Source of the DNA: Marinitenerispora sediminis
Lineage (GTDB): Bacteria > Actinomycetota > Actinomycetes > Streptosporangiales > Streptosporangiaceae
NCBI RefSeq assembly: GCF_003336425.1
Contig: NZ_QEIO01000049.1
Coordinates: forward strand, 1-35,309
Direction: 5' to 3'
DNA length: 35,309 nucleotides
Part shown: piece by piece, positions 17,415-24,640 of the stretch
Layout: the number at the start of each line of letters is the position of its first letter
How positions within the stretch are numbered: the stretch's first letter is position 1
The notes under the pieces: generated by a model
What the model was told of the DNA's origin: nothing
What the model saw: the letters and a program-made list of their open reading frames with translations, nothing else
Database searches by the model: none
Program-made: the position numbers and the translations under genes

Positions 17415-17470
17415 GCACAATTCGGCAGCGCTGCACAATTCGGCAGCGCCGCCCAACAAATCGGCGAAGC
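17415..17470. repeat. 18-bp tandem repeat, about three copies
   Basis: GCACAATTCGGCAGCGCT (17415-17432) is followed directly by GCACAATTCGGCAGCGCC (17433-17450) and a degenerate third copy (17451-17470, with ACAAATCGGCGAAGC). It lies in the gap between the DUF2268 promoter and the CPBP gene. It may be a binding array or simple slippage. Confidence 0.75.
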
Positions 17471-17608
17471 ACCGCCAACCCGCCATCCAGGAATGCTTTT
17501 CCTTTTCTATTCGGCGAAGGACAAGAATTGCCCGCTCCGCGCTTTCTCGGTAACGTCGGGCGCGCCGGAGGAGGGAGCTTCCCATCCGCCCGCTCGGCCC
17601 GACCGAAC

Positions 17609-17724
17609 TCCGCTCAACAGCGGAAATACCTGGGTGGTGAGCCGCCACCGAGGCGGGCGGGGCCTCCGGTCAGGTGACCGGCGCCGGATGCGGGAAAGCG
17701 GCGGGCGCCGCTTTCCCGCATCCG
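17609..17724. promoter_or_regulatory. Cluster of dyads including an 18-bp hairpin, upstream of the CPBP gene
   Basis: Three dyads lie in 116 bases: TCCGCT/AGCGGA (17609-17614/17619-17624), CCGGTCA-GG-TGACCGG (17666-17681), and perfect 18-bp arms 17685-17702 and 17707-17724 around GGGC (first arm begins CGGATGCGGGAAAGC). The large hairpin is followed by TTTCACGG rather than a T-run. No gene ends here on either strand, so it is not an ordinary terminator. It lies 122 bases before the CPBP ATG and may be a structured leader or a remnant mobile repeat. Confidence 0.7.
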
Positions 17725-17846
17725 TTTCACGGCCAGGGGCGCGCCCGCTGGATTTTCCGCCACCGCGCCCGCGGCCAGCACCGGCGCGGCATTTCTTCCA
17801 CCGGCCGCCGCCCGCGCCATTCCCCCTACCCCCACGCGGAGACCCG

Positions 17847-18593
17847 ATGGACGCACTCACCGACCTGCTCTCCTACACCGCGCGCATCCTGCCCGGCCTC
17901 GCTCTCATCGCCGCGTGCCTGCTGCTGGCGCGCGGCCGCACCGATCCGCTGCTGCCCATCGGGCTGCTCGTCCTCGGCTTCGTCCTGATCCGCGACACCA
18001 TGACCCCCACCGGGCTGTGGCGGCTCGGAACGGCCGGGTACGGCGTGTGGCTGCGCCTGTCCGACGACGCCGTGGTCCTGACCGTCTTCGGCGTCCTCAC
18101 CCTCGCACTGACCGCGGCGGTGCTGGTCTGGGCGCCGCGGCTCCGGGCGCTGGTGGTGTGGGGCCGGCCCTCCGCCGTGACCCTGGCCGTGGGGGCGGGC
18201 GGGGGCGTCCTGGCCGCCGCTCCCGTGCTCGCGCTGACGGCGCCGGTCCCGCTGGCTGAGCGCGGCGGAGCCGTCGCCCTCGGTCTGCTGCCGTTCCTGC
18301 TCTGGTTCTCCATGGCCGGCAACCTCGCGGAGGAAGTTCTGTTCCGCGGACTCCTCCAGGGCCGCCTGGAACGCGACGTCTCCCCCCTGCGCGCCGCGCT
18401 GCTGTCGGCGGCGGTGTTCGCGGCCTGCCATGTCTTCCTCGCCACCACCGTCACCGACATCGGGTGGCCGCTGCTCGCCTTCACGCTCTATGAGGGGCTG
18501 ATCTGCGCGCTGCTGCGGATGCGCCACGGTGTGGTCCCGGCCGCTCTCGCCCACGGCACGGCGGTCTTCCTGCTGGCGGCCGGTCTGAGGTGA
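17847..18593 (+). CDS. CPBP-family intramembrane metalloprotease
   Basis: A 248-residue membrane protein with about seven hydrophobic segments (near 10-30, 36-50, 75-97, 112-132, 143-160, 182-200, 205-240). CPBP/CAAX-protease motifs are intact: EEVLFRG at 162-168 (Glu162, Glu163, Arg167), CHVFLA with His195, and AHGTAVF with His236. These residues form the intramembrane active site in the Rce1/CPBP superfamily. Bacterial members act in bacteriocin immunity, processing or scaffolding; the substrate here is unknown. It is divergent from the DUF2268-TipAS operon across a 555-base gap full of dyads, and converges on the tandem MerR gene with 37 bases between. CGGAGA before the ATG is a fair ribosome-binding site. 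Confidence 0.88.
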   Translation: MDALTDLLSYTARILPGLALIAACLLLARGRTDPLLPIGLLVLGFVLIRDTMTPTGLWRLGTAGYGVWLRLSDDAVVLTVFGVLTLALTAAVLVWAPRLRALVVWGRPSAVTLAVGAGGGVLAAAPVLALTAPVPLAERGGAVALGLLPFLLWFSMAGNLAEEVLFRGLLQGRLERDVSPLRAALLSAAVFAACHVFLATTVTDIGWPLLAFTLYEGLICALLRMRHGVVPAALAHGTAVFLLAAGLR

Positions 18594-18630
18594 CCCCGTG
18601 CCGCGCGGCGGTTCCCTCATCAGGACTCCG

Positions 18631-19422
18631 TCAGGGCGCCTCGGGGCGCCGCGCCGCCGTGGAGGCCGGGTGGGAGGGCGCCGCGGCGGGGCCGCCCCCG
18701 TCGACGGCGCTCTGTTCAGCCAGGTAGCGGTGCAGGTGGCCGGCGCCGTCGAGCATGGCCGTGGTGCGCCGGGCCAGGTCGGCGTGCTGCCGGGCGATCG
18801 CCGCGCGCAGGGCGTCGCTGCCGCCCGTGCGCCGCAGGTCGTCGAGTACGGGCCGGATCCGGGGAAGCGGGTAACGGCTCTGCCGCAGGAGGTGGATGAG
18901 CCGTGCGTCCCGGACATCGGTCGGGCCGTAGTGGCGGTAGGAGGTGCCGGGCTCCCGGCGCGGCGTCAGCAGCCCCGCCGCCTCCCACACCCGCAGGGCG
19001 GAGGTGCGCACACCGAGGTGGGCGGCCACCTCGCCGATGCGCAGGGCGCTCCGGGCCGGCGGCGCGGTGTCCGCCGGCCGGCCCGCGAGCGCCTGCAGCG
19101 CCTCACCGGCCGCGGCGAGCGACAGCCGCTGCTCGTGCAGCGCCGCGTGGGCGGCGTCCACGAGTGCGAGCGCCCGGTCGACCTCCCCGGAGTGGACGGC
19201 GAGCATGATCGCGTGCGCGCTGATGGGCCCGTATCCCTTCACCATCGCCCGGTAGGTGAGCAGCGCCCGTAGGTGCCGCGGGCCGAACCTGCGGTAGCCG
19301 GCGGGGGTACGGGGCGCGGGCGGCAGGATTCCGGCGTCCTCGTAGTTGCGGACCTGCTGGGTCGACACACCCGCTGCGCGCGCCAGATCGACGGGGCGCA
19401 GGTCGCCCTCCGCGGCCGTCAT
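18631..19422 (-). CDS. MerR-family regulator with two HTH domains
   Basis: A 263-residue protein with two MerR helix-turn-helix units in tandem. The first is at about 7-75: DLRPVDLARAAGVSTQQVRNYEDAGILPPA, then YRRFGPRHLRALLTYRAM. The second is at about 125-195: LRIGEVAAHLGVRTSALRVWEAAGLL, then YRHYGPTDVRDARLIHLLRQ. A linker helix with Ala/Leu repeats lies between. Tandem MerR proteins of this kind (TioE-like) are known in actinomycetes and have no separate ligand domain. ATG 19422 is preceded by a GGGGGA run. No clear effector gene adjoins; TetR at 19550 is upstream on the same strand and CPBP converges from the other side. Confidence 0.85.
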   Translation of the reverse strand: MTAAEGDLRPVDLARAAGVSTQQVRNYEDAGILPPAPRTPAGYRRFGPRHLRALLTYRAMVKGYGPISAHAIMLAVHSGEVDRALALVDAAHAALHEQRLSLAAAGEALQALAGRPADTAPPARSALRIGEVAAHLGVRTSALRVWEAAGLLTPRREPGTSYRHYGPTDVRDARLIHLLRQSRYPLPRIRPVLDDLRRTGGSDALRAAIARQHADLARRTTAMLDGAGHLHRYLAEQSAVDGGGPAAAPSHPASTAARRPEAP

Positions 19423-19549
19423 CGGTCCCCCGTCCGACGCTGTGCTGGATACCGCGTTGAAGGTTACTCGTGGCGGTCGCCGCTCGAAAGCGCCGGACCG
19501 GCCGGAGCGGCGCCAGGCCGGGGTCCGGGGCGCGACCGGGCAGGTCCGC

Positions 19550-20191
19550 TCACTTCGCCGCGGCGGATCCCGCTACCCCCGCCGGGTCGACGAAGGTCCG
19601 TCGGAACATCAGGGCGAGGTGCCCGGCGAGCTGGTCCTCCGACCAGCCCCGTTCGACGTGCAGGGCCTCGATCAGGTCGGAGGAGATGAGTGCCCAGAGC
19701 ATGTCGGTGGCGCTGTCCGCGGTCCACGCCGGCGCCAGCCGGCCCTCGTGTGCCAGCCACTCGGCCAGCCGGCGGCAGTTCGCGCGCTGGGACTCGGTCG
19801 CGCGCCGGTAGTGCCGGGCGGCGTCGGGGTCCTGGTTGCGGACGCGCCGGACCGCCTGGTCGACGGCCAGCACGCGCGGGTGGTACCGGGCGAGGTGCCG
19901 GGCCCACTCCTCCAGTCCGGCGACGGAGTCGGGCCGCTGCCACACGCGGCGCACCGACTCGTGCAGGCCCTCCTCCTCGGCGAGGTAGTCGAAGAGCGCG
20001 ATGACCAGCTCGGTCCGGGAGGAGAAGTGCAGGTAGACGGCGCGCCGGGTGACGCCGGCGCGTTCGGCCGCCTCGGCCATGGTCAGTGCCGCGGGGCCGC
20101 GCTCTTCGAGGATGGCGCGGGCGGCGGCCAGGACGGCGGTCCGGGTGCGCCGGCTTCGCGCGTTCCGGGGTTCGGTGATGGGGTCGGTCAC
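19550..20191 (-). CDS. TetR-family regulator
   Basis: A 213-residue repressor. The DNA-binding domain is at about 15-65 (RRTRTAVLAAARAILEERG, then LTMAEAAERAGVTRRAVYLHF). The C-terminal domain is the usual all-helical ligand pocket, with ARHLARYHPRVLAVDQAVRRVR and MLWALISSDLIEALHVERGW. I take GTG 20191 (VTDPITEP) rather than the ORF start at 20209, since the family N terminus begins there; the ribosome-binding site is weak. It is divergent from the cysteine hydrolase gene, with a perfect 9-bp inverted repeat between them, and that gene is its likely target. Confidence 0.9.
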   Translation of the reverse strand: MTDPITEPRNARSRRTRTAVLAAARAILEERGPAALTMAEAAERAGVTRRAVYLHFSSRTELVIALFDYLAEEEGLHESVRRVWQRPDSVAGLEEWARHLARYHPRVLAVDQAVRRVRNQDPDAARHYRRATESQRANCRRLAEWLAHEGRLAPAWTADSATDMLWALISSDLIEALHVERGWSEDQLAGHLALMFRRTFVDPAGVAGSAAAK

Positions 20192-20221
20192 GCCTCGACT
20201 GTTGCACATTAGTGCACGGCC

Positions 20222-20243
20222 TGTGTAGTTTCCGAACTACACA
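20222..20243. promoter_or_regulatory. TetR operator between tetR and the cysteine hydrolase gene
   Basis: TGTGTAGTT (20222-20230) and AACTACACA (20235-20243) are perfect 9-bp arms around TCCG. The site sits in the 129-base divergent gap. A second, smaller dyad, TGCAC/GTGCA, lies at about 20203-20217, nearer to tetR. Confidence 0.75.
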
Positions 20244-20320
20244 ACATGTGAAGTTGATGCTCCTGTGGGCGTCCGCGCGACACTGCGGCCGCCCGGCGGG
20301 CAACCGAGGGAGGACCGCCC

Positions 20321-21034
20321 ATGCACCAGGAAACCGCGTCCGCGGCCGGACGTCTCGCCGTGGTCGAGGCGAGGCCCGGGCCCGTCGAGGTGGACCTCGC
20401 CGCGGCCGCGGTGGTCGTGGTCGACATGCAGAACGACTTCGCCGCGAAGGGCGGCGGGAACGACCTGGCCGGCATCGACATCTCCGTCCTGCGCGCCGCG
20501 ATCGCGCCCACCGCGCGGGTCCTGGCCGCCGCGCGCCGGGCCGGCGTCCCGGTGGTCTACCTGCGGCACGAGTACCTTCCCGACCTCTCGGACATGGGGC
20601 CGCTCGGCTCCAAGAACCAGCTGATCCACACCGCCGCGGGCGTCGGCCGGCGCGTGCCGGCGCCGGACGGGTCGGTGGGGCGCATCCTCGTCCGCGGCAC
20701 GTGGAACACCGAGATCGTGCCGGAACTCGCACCCGAGCCCGGCGACACCGTGCTGAGCAAGACCCGGTTCAGCGGCTTCCACGCCACCGGACTGGACGCC
20801 GCCCTCCGGCGCCTCGGCGTCCGCGACCTGCTCGTCACGGGCTGCACCACCAGCGTCTGCCTGGAGTCGACCGTCCGGGACGCGATGTTCCGCGACTACC
20901 GACCGCTCGTCCTCGCCGACTGCACCGGCGAGATCCAGGGCGAAGAGCACCACGAGTCGACGCTGGTGCTGGTCGAGCGGCTCTTCGGCTGGGTGGCGCG
21001 CTCGGCGGACCTGCTCCGCGCGCTCGGCGGCTGA
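20321..21034 (+). CDS. Cysteine hydrolase (isochorismatase-like/RutB-like)
   Basis: A 237-residue member of the isochorismatase-like hydrolases. The catalytic triad is visible: Asp35 in VVDMQNDF, Lys147 in LSKTRFSGF and Cys180 in GCTTSVCLESTV. The cis-peptide region before Cys180 is also conserved. The order and the SKTRFSGFHAT/TSVCLEST motifs resemble RutB (ureidoacrylate amidohydrolase) and N-carbamoyl amidases more than true isochorismatases, so an amidase reaction is likely; no other rut genes are present. GGGAGG precedes ATG 20321 at eight bases. It is divergent from TetR and probably repressed by it. Confidence 0.88.
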   Translation: MHQETASAAGRLAVVEARPGPVEVDLAAAAVVVVDMQNDFAAKGGGNDLAGIDISVLRAAIAPTARVLAAARRAGVPVVYLRHEYLPDLSDMGPLGSKNQLIHTAAGVGRRVPAPDGSVGRILVRGTWNTEIVPELAPEPGDTVLSKTRFSGFHATGLDAALRRLGVRDLLVTGCTTSVCLESTVRDAMFRDYRPLVLADCTGEIQGEEHHESTLVLVERLFGWVARSADLLRALGG

Positions 21035-21085
21035 ACGGCCGCGGCGCGGGTGCGTCCGTCCCGGACGGCGGGAGCGGCGCCGGCC

Positions 21086-22228
21086 TCAGCGCACCTTGCC
21101 GAAGAACGCGCGGACGTCGGCGGCGTAGGCGTCCGGAACCTCCATGGCCACGAAGTGGTGCCGTCCGGGGTTGCTCTCCGGCCAGTGCACGACGGTGTTG
21201 TCCCGTTCGGCCAGTCGGCGGATCGCCGGCGGGCCGCAGTAGACGCCGGTCGGCACCGCCTTCTGGCCCTCCGGCCAGGTGAACCCCTTCTCCGCGGCCT
21301 TCTCCTCGGGTGCGTACGGCCAGGACGACGACCCCGAGGTCCCGGTCAGCCAGTACAGGGTCGTGTTGGTGAGGAGCAGGTCGCGGTCGACGGCGTCGGT
21401 GGGCAGCGCGTCCTCGACGCAGAAGTCCCAGAACTTCTGCAGGTGCCAGGCGAGCTGCGCCACCGGGGAGTCGTGCCACCCGTAGGAGAAGGTCTGCGGA
21501 GCCGCGCGCAGCAGCGCGTGGTGGTCGACGCCCTCCATCCACCGCTCCGTCCCGGCGAACCCAGCGAGCTCCTCGGCGGTCAGCTCGGCGAAGTCCTCCT
21601 CGGCCGGCATGCCGATCCCGCCGGTGATGTAGACGCCGACGACGCGCTCGGGGTCGGCCCTGGCGACCTCCGGGGCGACGTAGGCGCCGAAGTCCCCGCC
21701 CTGGACCCCGTACCGCTGGTAGCCGAGCCGGCGCATCAGCTCCACCCAGATCCGCGCGACCCGCGCGGCGCCCCACCCGGTGCCGCGCGGCGGCGCGGAG
21801 AACCCGAACCCCGGAAGAGACGGCACGACGACGTGGAACGCGTCGGACGGATCACCCCCGTGCGCCCGCGGATCGGCGAGGCGGCCGACCAGGTCGGCGA
21901 ACTCCACGAACGAGTTCGGCCAGCCGTGCGTCAGCACGATCGGCAGCGCGCCGGGCTCAGCGGAGCGCACGTGCAGGAAGTGCACCTCCTGCCCGTCGAC
22001 GTCAGTCGTGAACTGCGGGAACTCGTTCAGGAGCGCCTCGTGGCGCCGCCAGTCGTAGCCGTCGCGCCAGTAGCCGGCCACCTCGCGCAGGTACTCGGCG
22101 GGTACGCCGCGGCCCCACCCCTCCTCCGCCACCGGGCGGGGCCAGCGCGTACGGCTCAGCCGGTCCCGCAGGTCGTCCAGGTCGGCCTGCGGGATGTCGA
22201 TGCGGAACGGGCGGATCTCGTCGCTCAC
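21086..22228 (-). CDS. Epoxide hydrolase family protein (EHN domain)
   Basis: A 380-residue alpha/beta hydrolase with the N-terminal EHN cap domain (about 4-110, [22 protein letters not shown]). The oxyanion motif HGWP is at 101-104. The nucleophile is Asp179 in GGDFGAYV, as expected for epoxide hydrolases (an Asp, not a Ser). The catalytic His is in GRHHFVAME near 360. The lid Tyr is probably in TTLYWLTGT. Members open epoxides to diols in detoxification or catabolism. GTG 22228 is chosen because GAAGGAG lies nine bases upstream and the protein then begins like its family; the ATG at 22282 adds 18 unrelated residues. It is divergent from the WYL regulator, with an operator-like repeat in between. 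Confidence 0.92.
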   Translation of the reverse strand: MSDEIRPFRIDIPQADLDDLRDRLSRTRWPRPVAEEGWGRGVPAEYLREVAGYWRDGYDWRRHEALLNEFPQFTTDVDGQEVHFLHVRSAEPGALPIVLTHGWPNSFVEFADLVGRLADPRAHGGDPSDAFHVVVPSLPGFGFSAPPRGTGWGAARVARIWVELMRRLGYQRYGVQGGDFGAYVAPEVARADPERVVGVYITGGIGMPAEEDFAELTAEELAGFAGTERWMEGVDHHALLRAAPQTFSYGWHDSPVAQLAWHLQKFWDFCVEDALPTDAVDRDLLLTNTTLYWLTGTSGSSSWPYAPEEKAAEKGFTWPEGQKAVPTGVYCGPPAIRRLAERDNTVVHWPESNPGRHHFVAMEVPDAYAADVRAFFGKVR

Positions 22229-22284
22229 CGCGGGGGGCTCCTTCACGGTCGTACTCGCGGACAGTCCGAAGGTAGAGCGCATAC

Positions 22285-22301
22285 AGGACGGTTCCCGTCC
22301 T
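22285..22301. promoter_or_regulatory. Operator-like inverted repeat between epoxide hydrolase and WYL regulator genes
   Basis: AGGACGG (22285-22291) and CCGTCCT (22295-22301) are perfect arms around TTC. The repeat ends 22 bases before the WYL ATG and runs into TAGATA, a possible -10. Position in the divergent gap suggests WYL-regulator binding. Confidence 0.65.
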
Positions 22302-22323
22302 AGATATCGGCAGACTGGAGGCC

Positions 22324-23292
22324 ATGAGCGACACCCCGGGGCGGCTGCTCACCCTGCTGTCCCTCCTGCAGAGCCCGCGCGAGTGGCCCGGAAGCGAGCT
22401 GGCCGAACGCCTGGGCGTCAGCGCCCGCACGATCCGCCGCGACATCGACCGGCTGCGTGAGCTGGGCTATCCGGTGCGGGCCACGCGGGGCGCGGCCGGC
22501 GGTTACCAGCTGGTCGCGGGCGCGGCCATGCCGCCGTTGCTACTGGACGACGACGAGGCGGTCGCGATCGCGGTCGGCCTGCGCACGGCGTCCGGGGCCC
22601 CAGTGTCCGGAATCGAGGAGGCGTCCGTCCGGGCGCTGGCCAAACTGGAGCAGGTGCTGCCCTCCCGGCTGCGGCGCCGGGTCGCCGCGCTCGGCACCGC
22701 CACGGTGCCGATGCCGGCCGACGAGAACGGGCCCAGCGTGGACCCGCGCAACCTGACGACACTCGCCGCCGCCGTCGCGGGCCGGGAGCGCGTGCGGTTC
22801 GGCTACCAGTCCCGGGAGGGCGAGCGGACCAGGCGGCTGGTCGAGCCGTACCGCCTCGTGGCGGCCGGGCACCGGTGGTACCTGCTCGCGCACGACGTCG
22901 ACCGCGACGACTGGCGGATCTTCCGCGCCGACCGCATCGAGGACTCCAGGCTGACCGGCGCGCGGTTCGCGCCCCGGGAACCACCCGAGCGCGACGCGGC
23001 CGCCTTCCTCACCCGCAAGCTGTCCAGCATGGCGCCGACCTACGAGGTGGTGGCCACGCTGCGGCTGCCGGCCGAGGAGGCCGCCCGGTTGCTCGGCACC
23101 GGGGCGGGCGAGGTGCGGCCGATCGACGCGCACAGCTGCCGGCTGCGCGGCCACGCCGACACCGTGGAGCGGTCAGCGGCGTGGCTGCTCATGCTGGGCT
23201 GCGACTTCGAGGTGCACGAACCACCGGAGCTGGTGGCCCACCTGCGCACCGTGGCGGCGCGCGCCGCCGGCGCGGCCGGGGTCACGGCGTGA
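22324..23292 (+). CDS. WYL-domain (YafY/DeoR-type) transcriptional regulator
   Basis: A 322-residue regulator. The N-terminal HTH_11 domain is at about 5-60 ([32 protein letters not shown]). The WYL domain is at about 140-220, with [35 protein letters not shown]; the motif is WYL followed by conserved Arg residues that bind a nucleic-acid-like or other ligand. A C-terminal WCX extension ends near 315. GGAGG precedes ATG 22324. It is divergent from the epoxide hydrolase, its likely target, and overlaps the 3' end of the converging Rid gene by 11 bases. Confidence 0.92.
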   Translation: MSDTPGRLLTLLSLLQSPREWPGSELAERLGVSARTIRRDIDRLRELGYPVRATRGAAGGYQLVAGAAMPPLLLDDDEAVAIAVGLRTASGAPVSGIEEASVRALAKLEQVLPSRLRRRVAALGTATVPMPADENGPSVDPRNLTTLAAAVAGRERVRFGYQSREGERTRRLVEPYRLVAAGHRWYLLAHDVDRDDWRIFRADRIEDSRLTGARFAPREPPERDAAAFLTRKLSSMAPTYEVVATLRLPAEEAARLLGTGAGEVRPIDAHSCRLRGHADTVERSAAWLLMLGCDFEVHEPPELVAHLRTVAARAAGAAGVTA

Positions 23293-23695
23293 CGGCGACG
23301 GCCTCCACCTCGACCAGCTGGTCGGGGTAGCCGAGGACGGCCACGCCGAGCAGCGTGCTCGGGGCGTCGTGGTCGCCGAAGTGGGCGCGCACGACCTTCC
23401 ACGCCGCGACGAGGTCGGCCTGGTCGGAGGAAGCCACGTACACCGTCGTCTTCACCACGTCGGTGAGCGCGGCGCCGGCGCCGCGCAGCGCCGCGGCGAG
23501 GTTGCGCATCACCTGCTCGGCCTGGCCCGCGTAGTCGCCGACCGCGACGGTCGCGCCGTCGGCGTCGAGCGGGCAGGCACCCGCGGTGAAGATCGTCCGC
23601 GGCGGCGTGCGCACGACGGCGGCGTAGGCGTATTCCACCTCGTCGGTGAGGTCGGGGAAGTAGTCAGGGCGGAGGAGTTCGGGATCACGGCTCAT
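23282..23695 (-). CDS. Rid-family (YjgF/UK114-like) protein lacking the RidA arginine
   Basis: A 137-residue Rid protein, a small trimer-forming fold. Family segments are RTIFTAGACPLDADG (about 32-46), AEQVMRNLAAALRGAGAALTDVVKTTVYV and [13 protein letters not shown] at the end. RidA enzymes that deaminate 2-aminoacrylate have Pro-Ala-Arg-Ser before the last strand; here the text is APSTLLGVAV, so the catalytic Arg appears absent. That puts it among the non-archetypal Rid groups, whose reactions are mostly unknown. The stop overlaps the convergent WYL gene by 11 bases. HxlR lies upstream on the same strand, 50 bases away. Confidence 0.85.
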   Translation of the reverse strand: MSRDPELLRPDYFPDLTDEVEYAYAAVVRTPPRTIFTAGACPLDADGATVAVGDYAGQAEQVMRNLAAALRGAGAALTDVVKTTVYVASSDQADLVAAWKVVRAHFGDHDAPSTLLGVAVLGYPDQLVEVEAVAVTP

Positions 23696-23745
23696 CGGTG
23701 ACGAGGTTAGGGCACCGGCCGGCCCGCCGCTCCGGCAGCGGTGGC

Positions 23746-24129
23746 TCAGACCGGCCCGGCGGCGCCGTCGTAGGCCGCGCGGGCCCGGGTGATGGCGCCG
23801 CGGTACCGGTCGGCCCAGTCGACCAGCCCGGTCAGGTAGGAGTGCAGCTCCCTCGCCATGGGGGTGAGGCTGTACTCCACCTTGGGCGGGACGGTCGGAT
23901 GGACGGTGCGGACGAGTAGCCCGTCGCGCTCCAGCTTGCGCAGGTTCAGCGTGAGCATCCGCCGGCTGATGCCGCTGACCGCGCGTTCGAGCTCGGTGAA
24001 GCGGATCGGGCCGTGCGCGGCGGCGACCAGGATGCCGATGCTCCACTTGCCGGCGACGTGGTCGAGGACCTCACTGATCGGGCACGCCTCGCTGACCTGC
24101 GTTGACACATCTCCGTGATCGTGGGACAC
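23746..24129 (-). CDS. HxlR-family winged-helix regulator
   Basis: A 127-residue DUF24/HxlR protein. It opens with ACPISEVLDHVAGKWSIGIL, where the conserved Cys near residue 15 is the redox or aldehyde sensor in several members and the GKW motif starts the winged helix. The recognition segment is RRMLTLNLRKLERDGLLVRTVHPTVPPKVEYSLT. GTG 24129 is well supported by GGAAGGAGG seven bases upstream. It precedes the Rid gene on the same strand (50-base gap), so Rid may be in its operon. HxlR proteins commonly sense electrophiles; the exact ligand is unknown. Confidence 0.9.
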   Translation of the reverse strand: MSHDHGDVSTQVSEACPISEVLDHVAGKWSIGILVAAAHGPIRFTELERAVSGISRRMLTLNLRKLERDGLLVRTVHPTVPPKVEYSLTPMARELHSYLTGLVDWADRYRGAITRARAAYDGAAGPV

Positions 24130-24200
24130 GAAAGCGCCTCCTTCCAGGGATTCATGGCGCGGGTGGTGGCGGCGGCCGGCCGGGACCAGAGGCGCTCGTG

Positions 24201-24500
24201 TCAGATACGCCCTCGTGCGCGCCGGCGCGTCGGTGCGCTGGCCAAGGCCACCTCCGCGTCGGGCGCGGAGACGGGGAAGGCCGTGCTCGCCCCGGCGTTC
24301 GCGCACCGGAGACGTCGGCCGGACGGCCCTCGACGGGCCCGCTCGGCGCGCTCGCCGGCGGCGGCCGCGGAGACCGCGGCCGCCAGGGCGACCGTGTCCG
24401 AGGGGTCGACACCCAGTTTCGCCGCCTCCCGGTCCCGCAGGGGCTGCCGCCCCTCCTCCACCAGCCTGCGGGCGGCGTCCTCTGCCGATTCCTCTGCCAT
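24201..24500 (-). CDS. Small hypothetical protein
   Basis: A 99-residue ORF starting MAEESAEDAARRLVEEGRQP, then LRDREAAKLGVDPSDTVALAAAVSAAAAGERAERARR. The first 55 residues look like two charged helices; the rest is Arg/Ala-rich and may be poorly ordered. GGAGAAGGTGGG lies just before ATG 24500, a good ribosome-binding site, and the N terminus has protein-like composition unlike the other frames. It lies between the ABC exporter and HxlR genes on the same strand. I do not recognise a family. The 3' part could be out of frame in other strains. Confidence 0.5.
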   Translation of the reverse strand: MAEESAEDAARRLVEEGRQPLRDREAAKLGVDPSDTVALAAAVSAAAAGERAERARRGPSGRRLRCANAGASTAFPVSAPDAEVALASAPTRRRARGRI

Positions 24501-24640
24501 CGTCCCACCTTCTCCGCGGGTCCACGGGTGCCGGGACGTCCGGCGCCGGTGCCGTGGCCCTGCCGCGTGATCCTAGACCTCCACTCCGGGTGGAGCCGCC
24601 GGCCGGGGGCGGTGCGGCCCGTCCGCCCCCGCCGTCGCGC

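Noticed and set aside
17415-17470. CRISPR array or iteron origin
   Set aside because: The repeats are directly adjacent with no spacers, only about three copies, and no replication gene or cas gene is nearby.
17685-17724. Terminator of a neighbouring gene
   Set aside because: Flanking genes both start, not end, toward this gap, and no T-run follows, so a simple terminator does not fit.
19423-19480. MerR 19-bp promoter for the tandem MerR gene
   Set aside because: ACCTTCAACGCGG resembles part of such a site, but no TTGAC-like -35 with a -10 at 19 bp could be placed.
20321-21034. Annotation as true isochorismatase or nicotinamidase
   Set aside because: The active-site triad is shared by the whole superfamily, and the surrounding motifs look closer to RutB-like amidases; no siderophore or NAD salvage genes adjoin.
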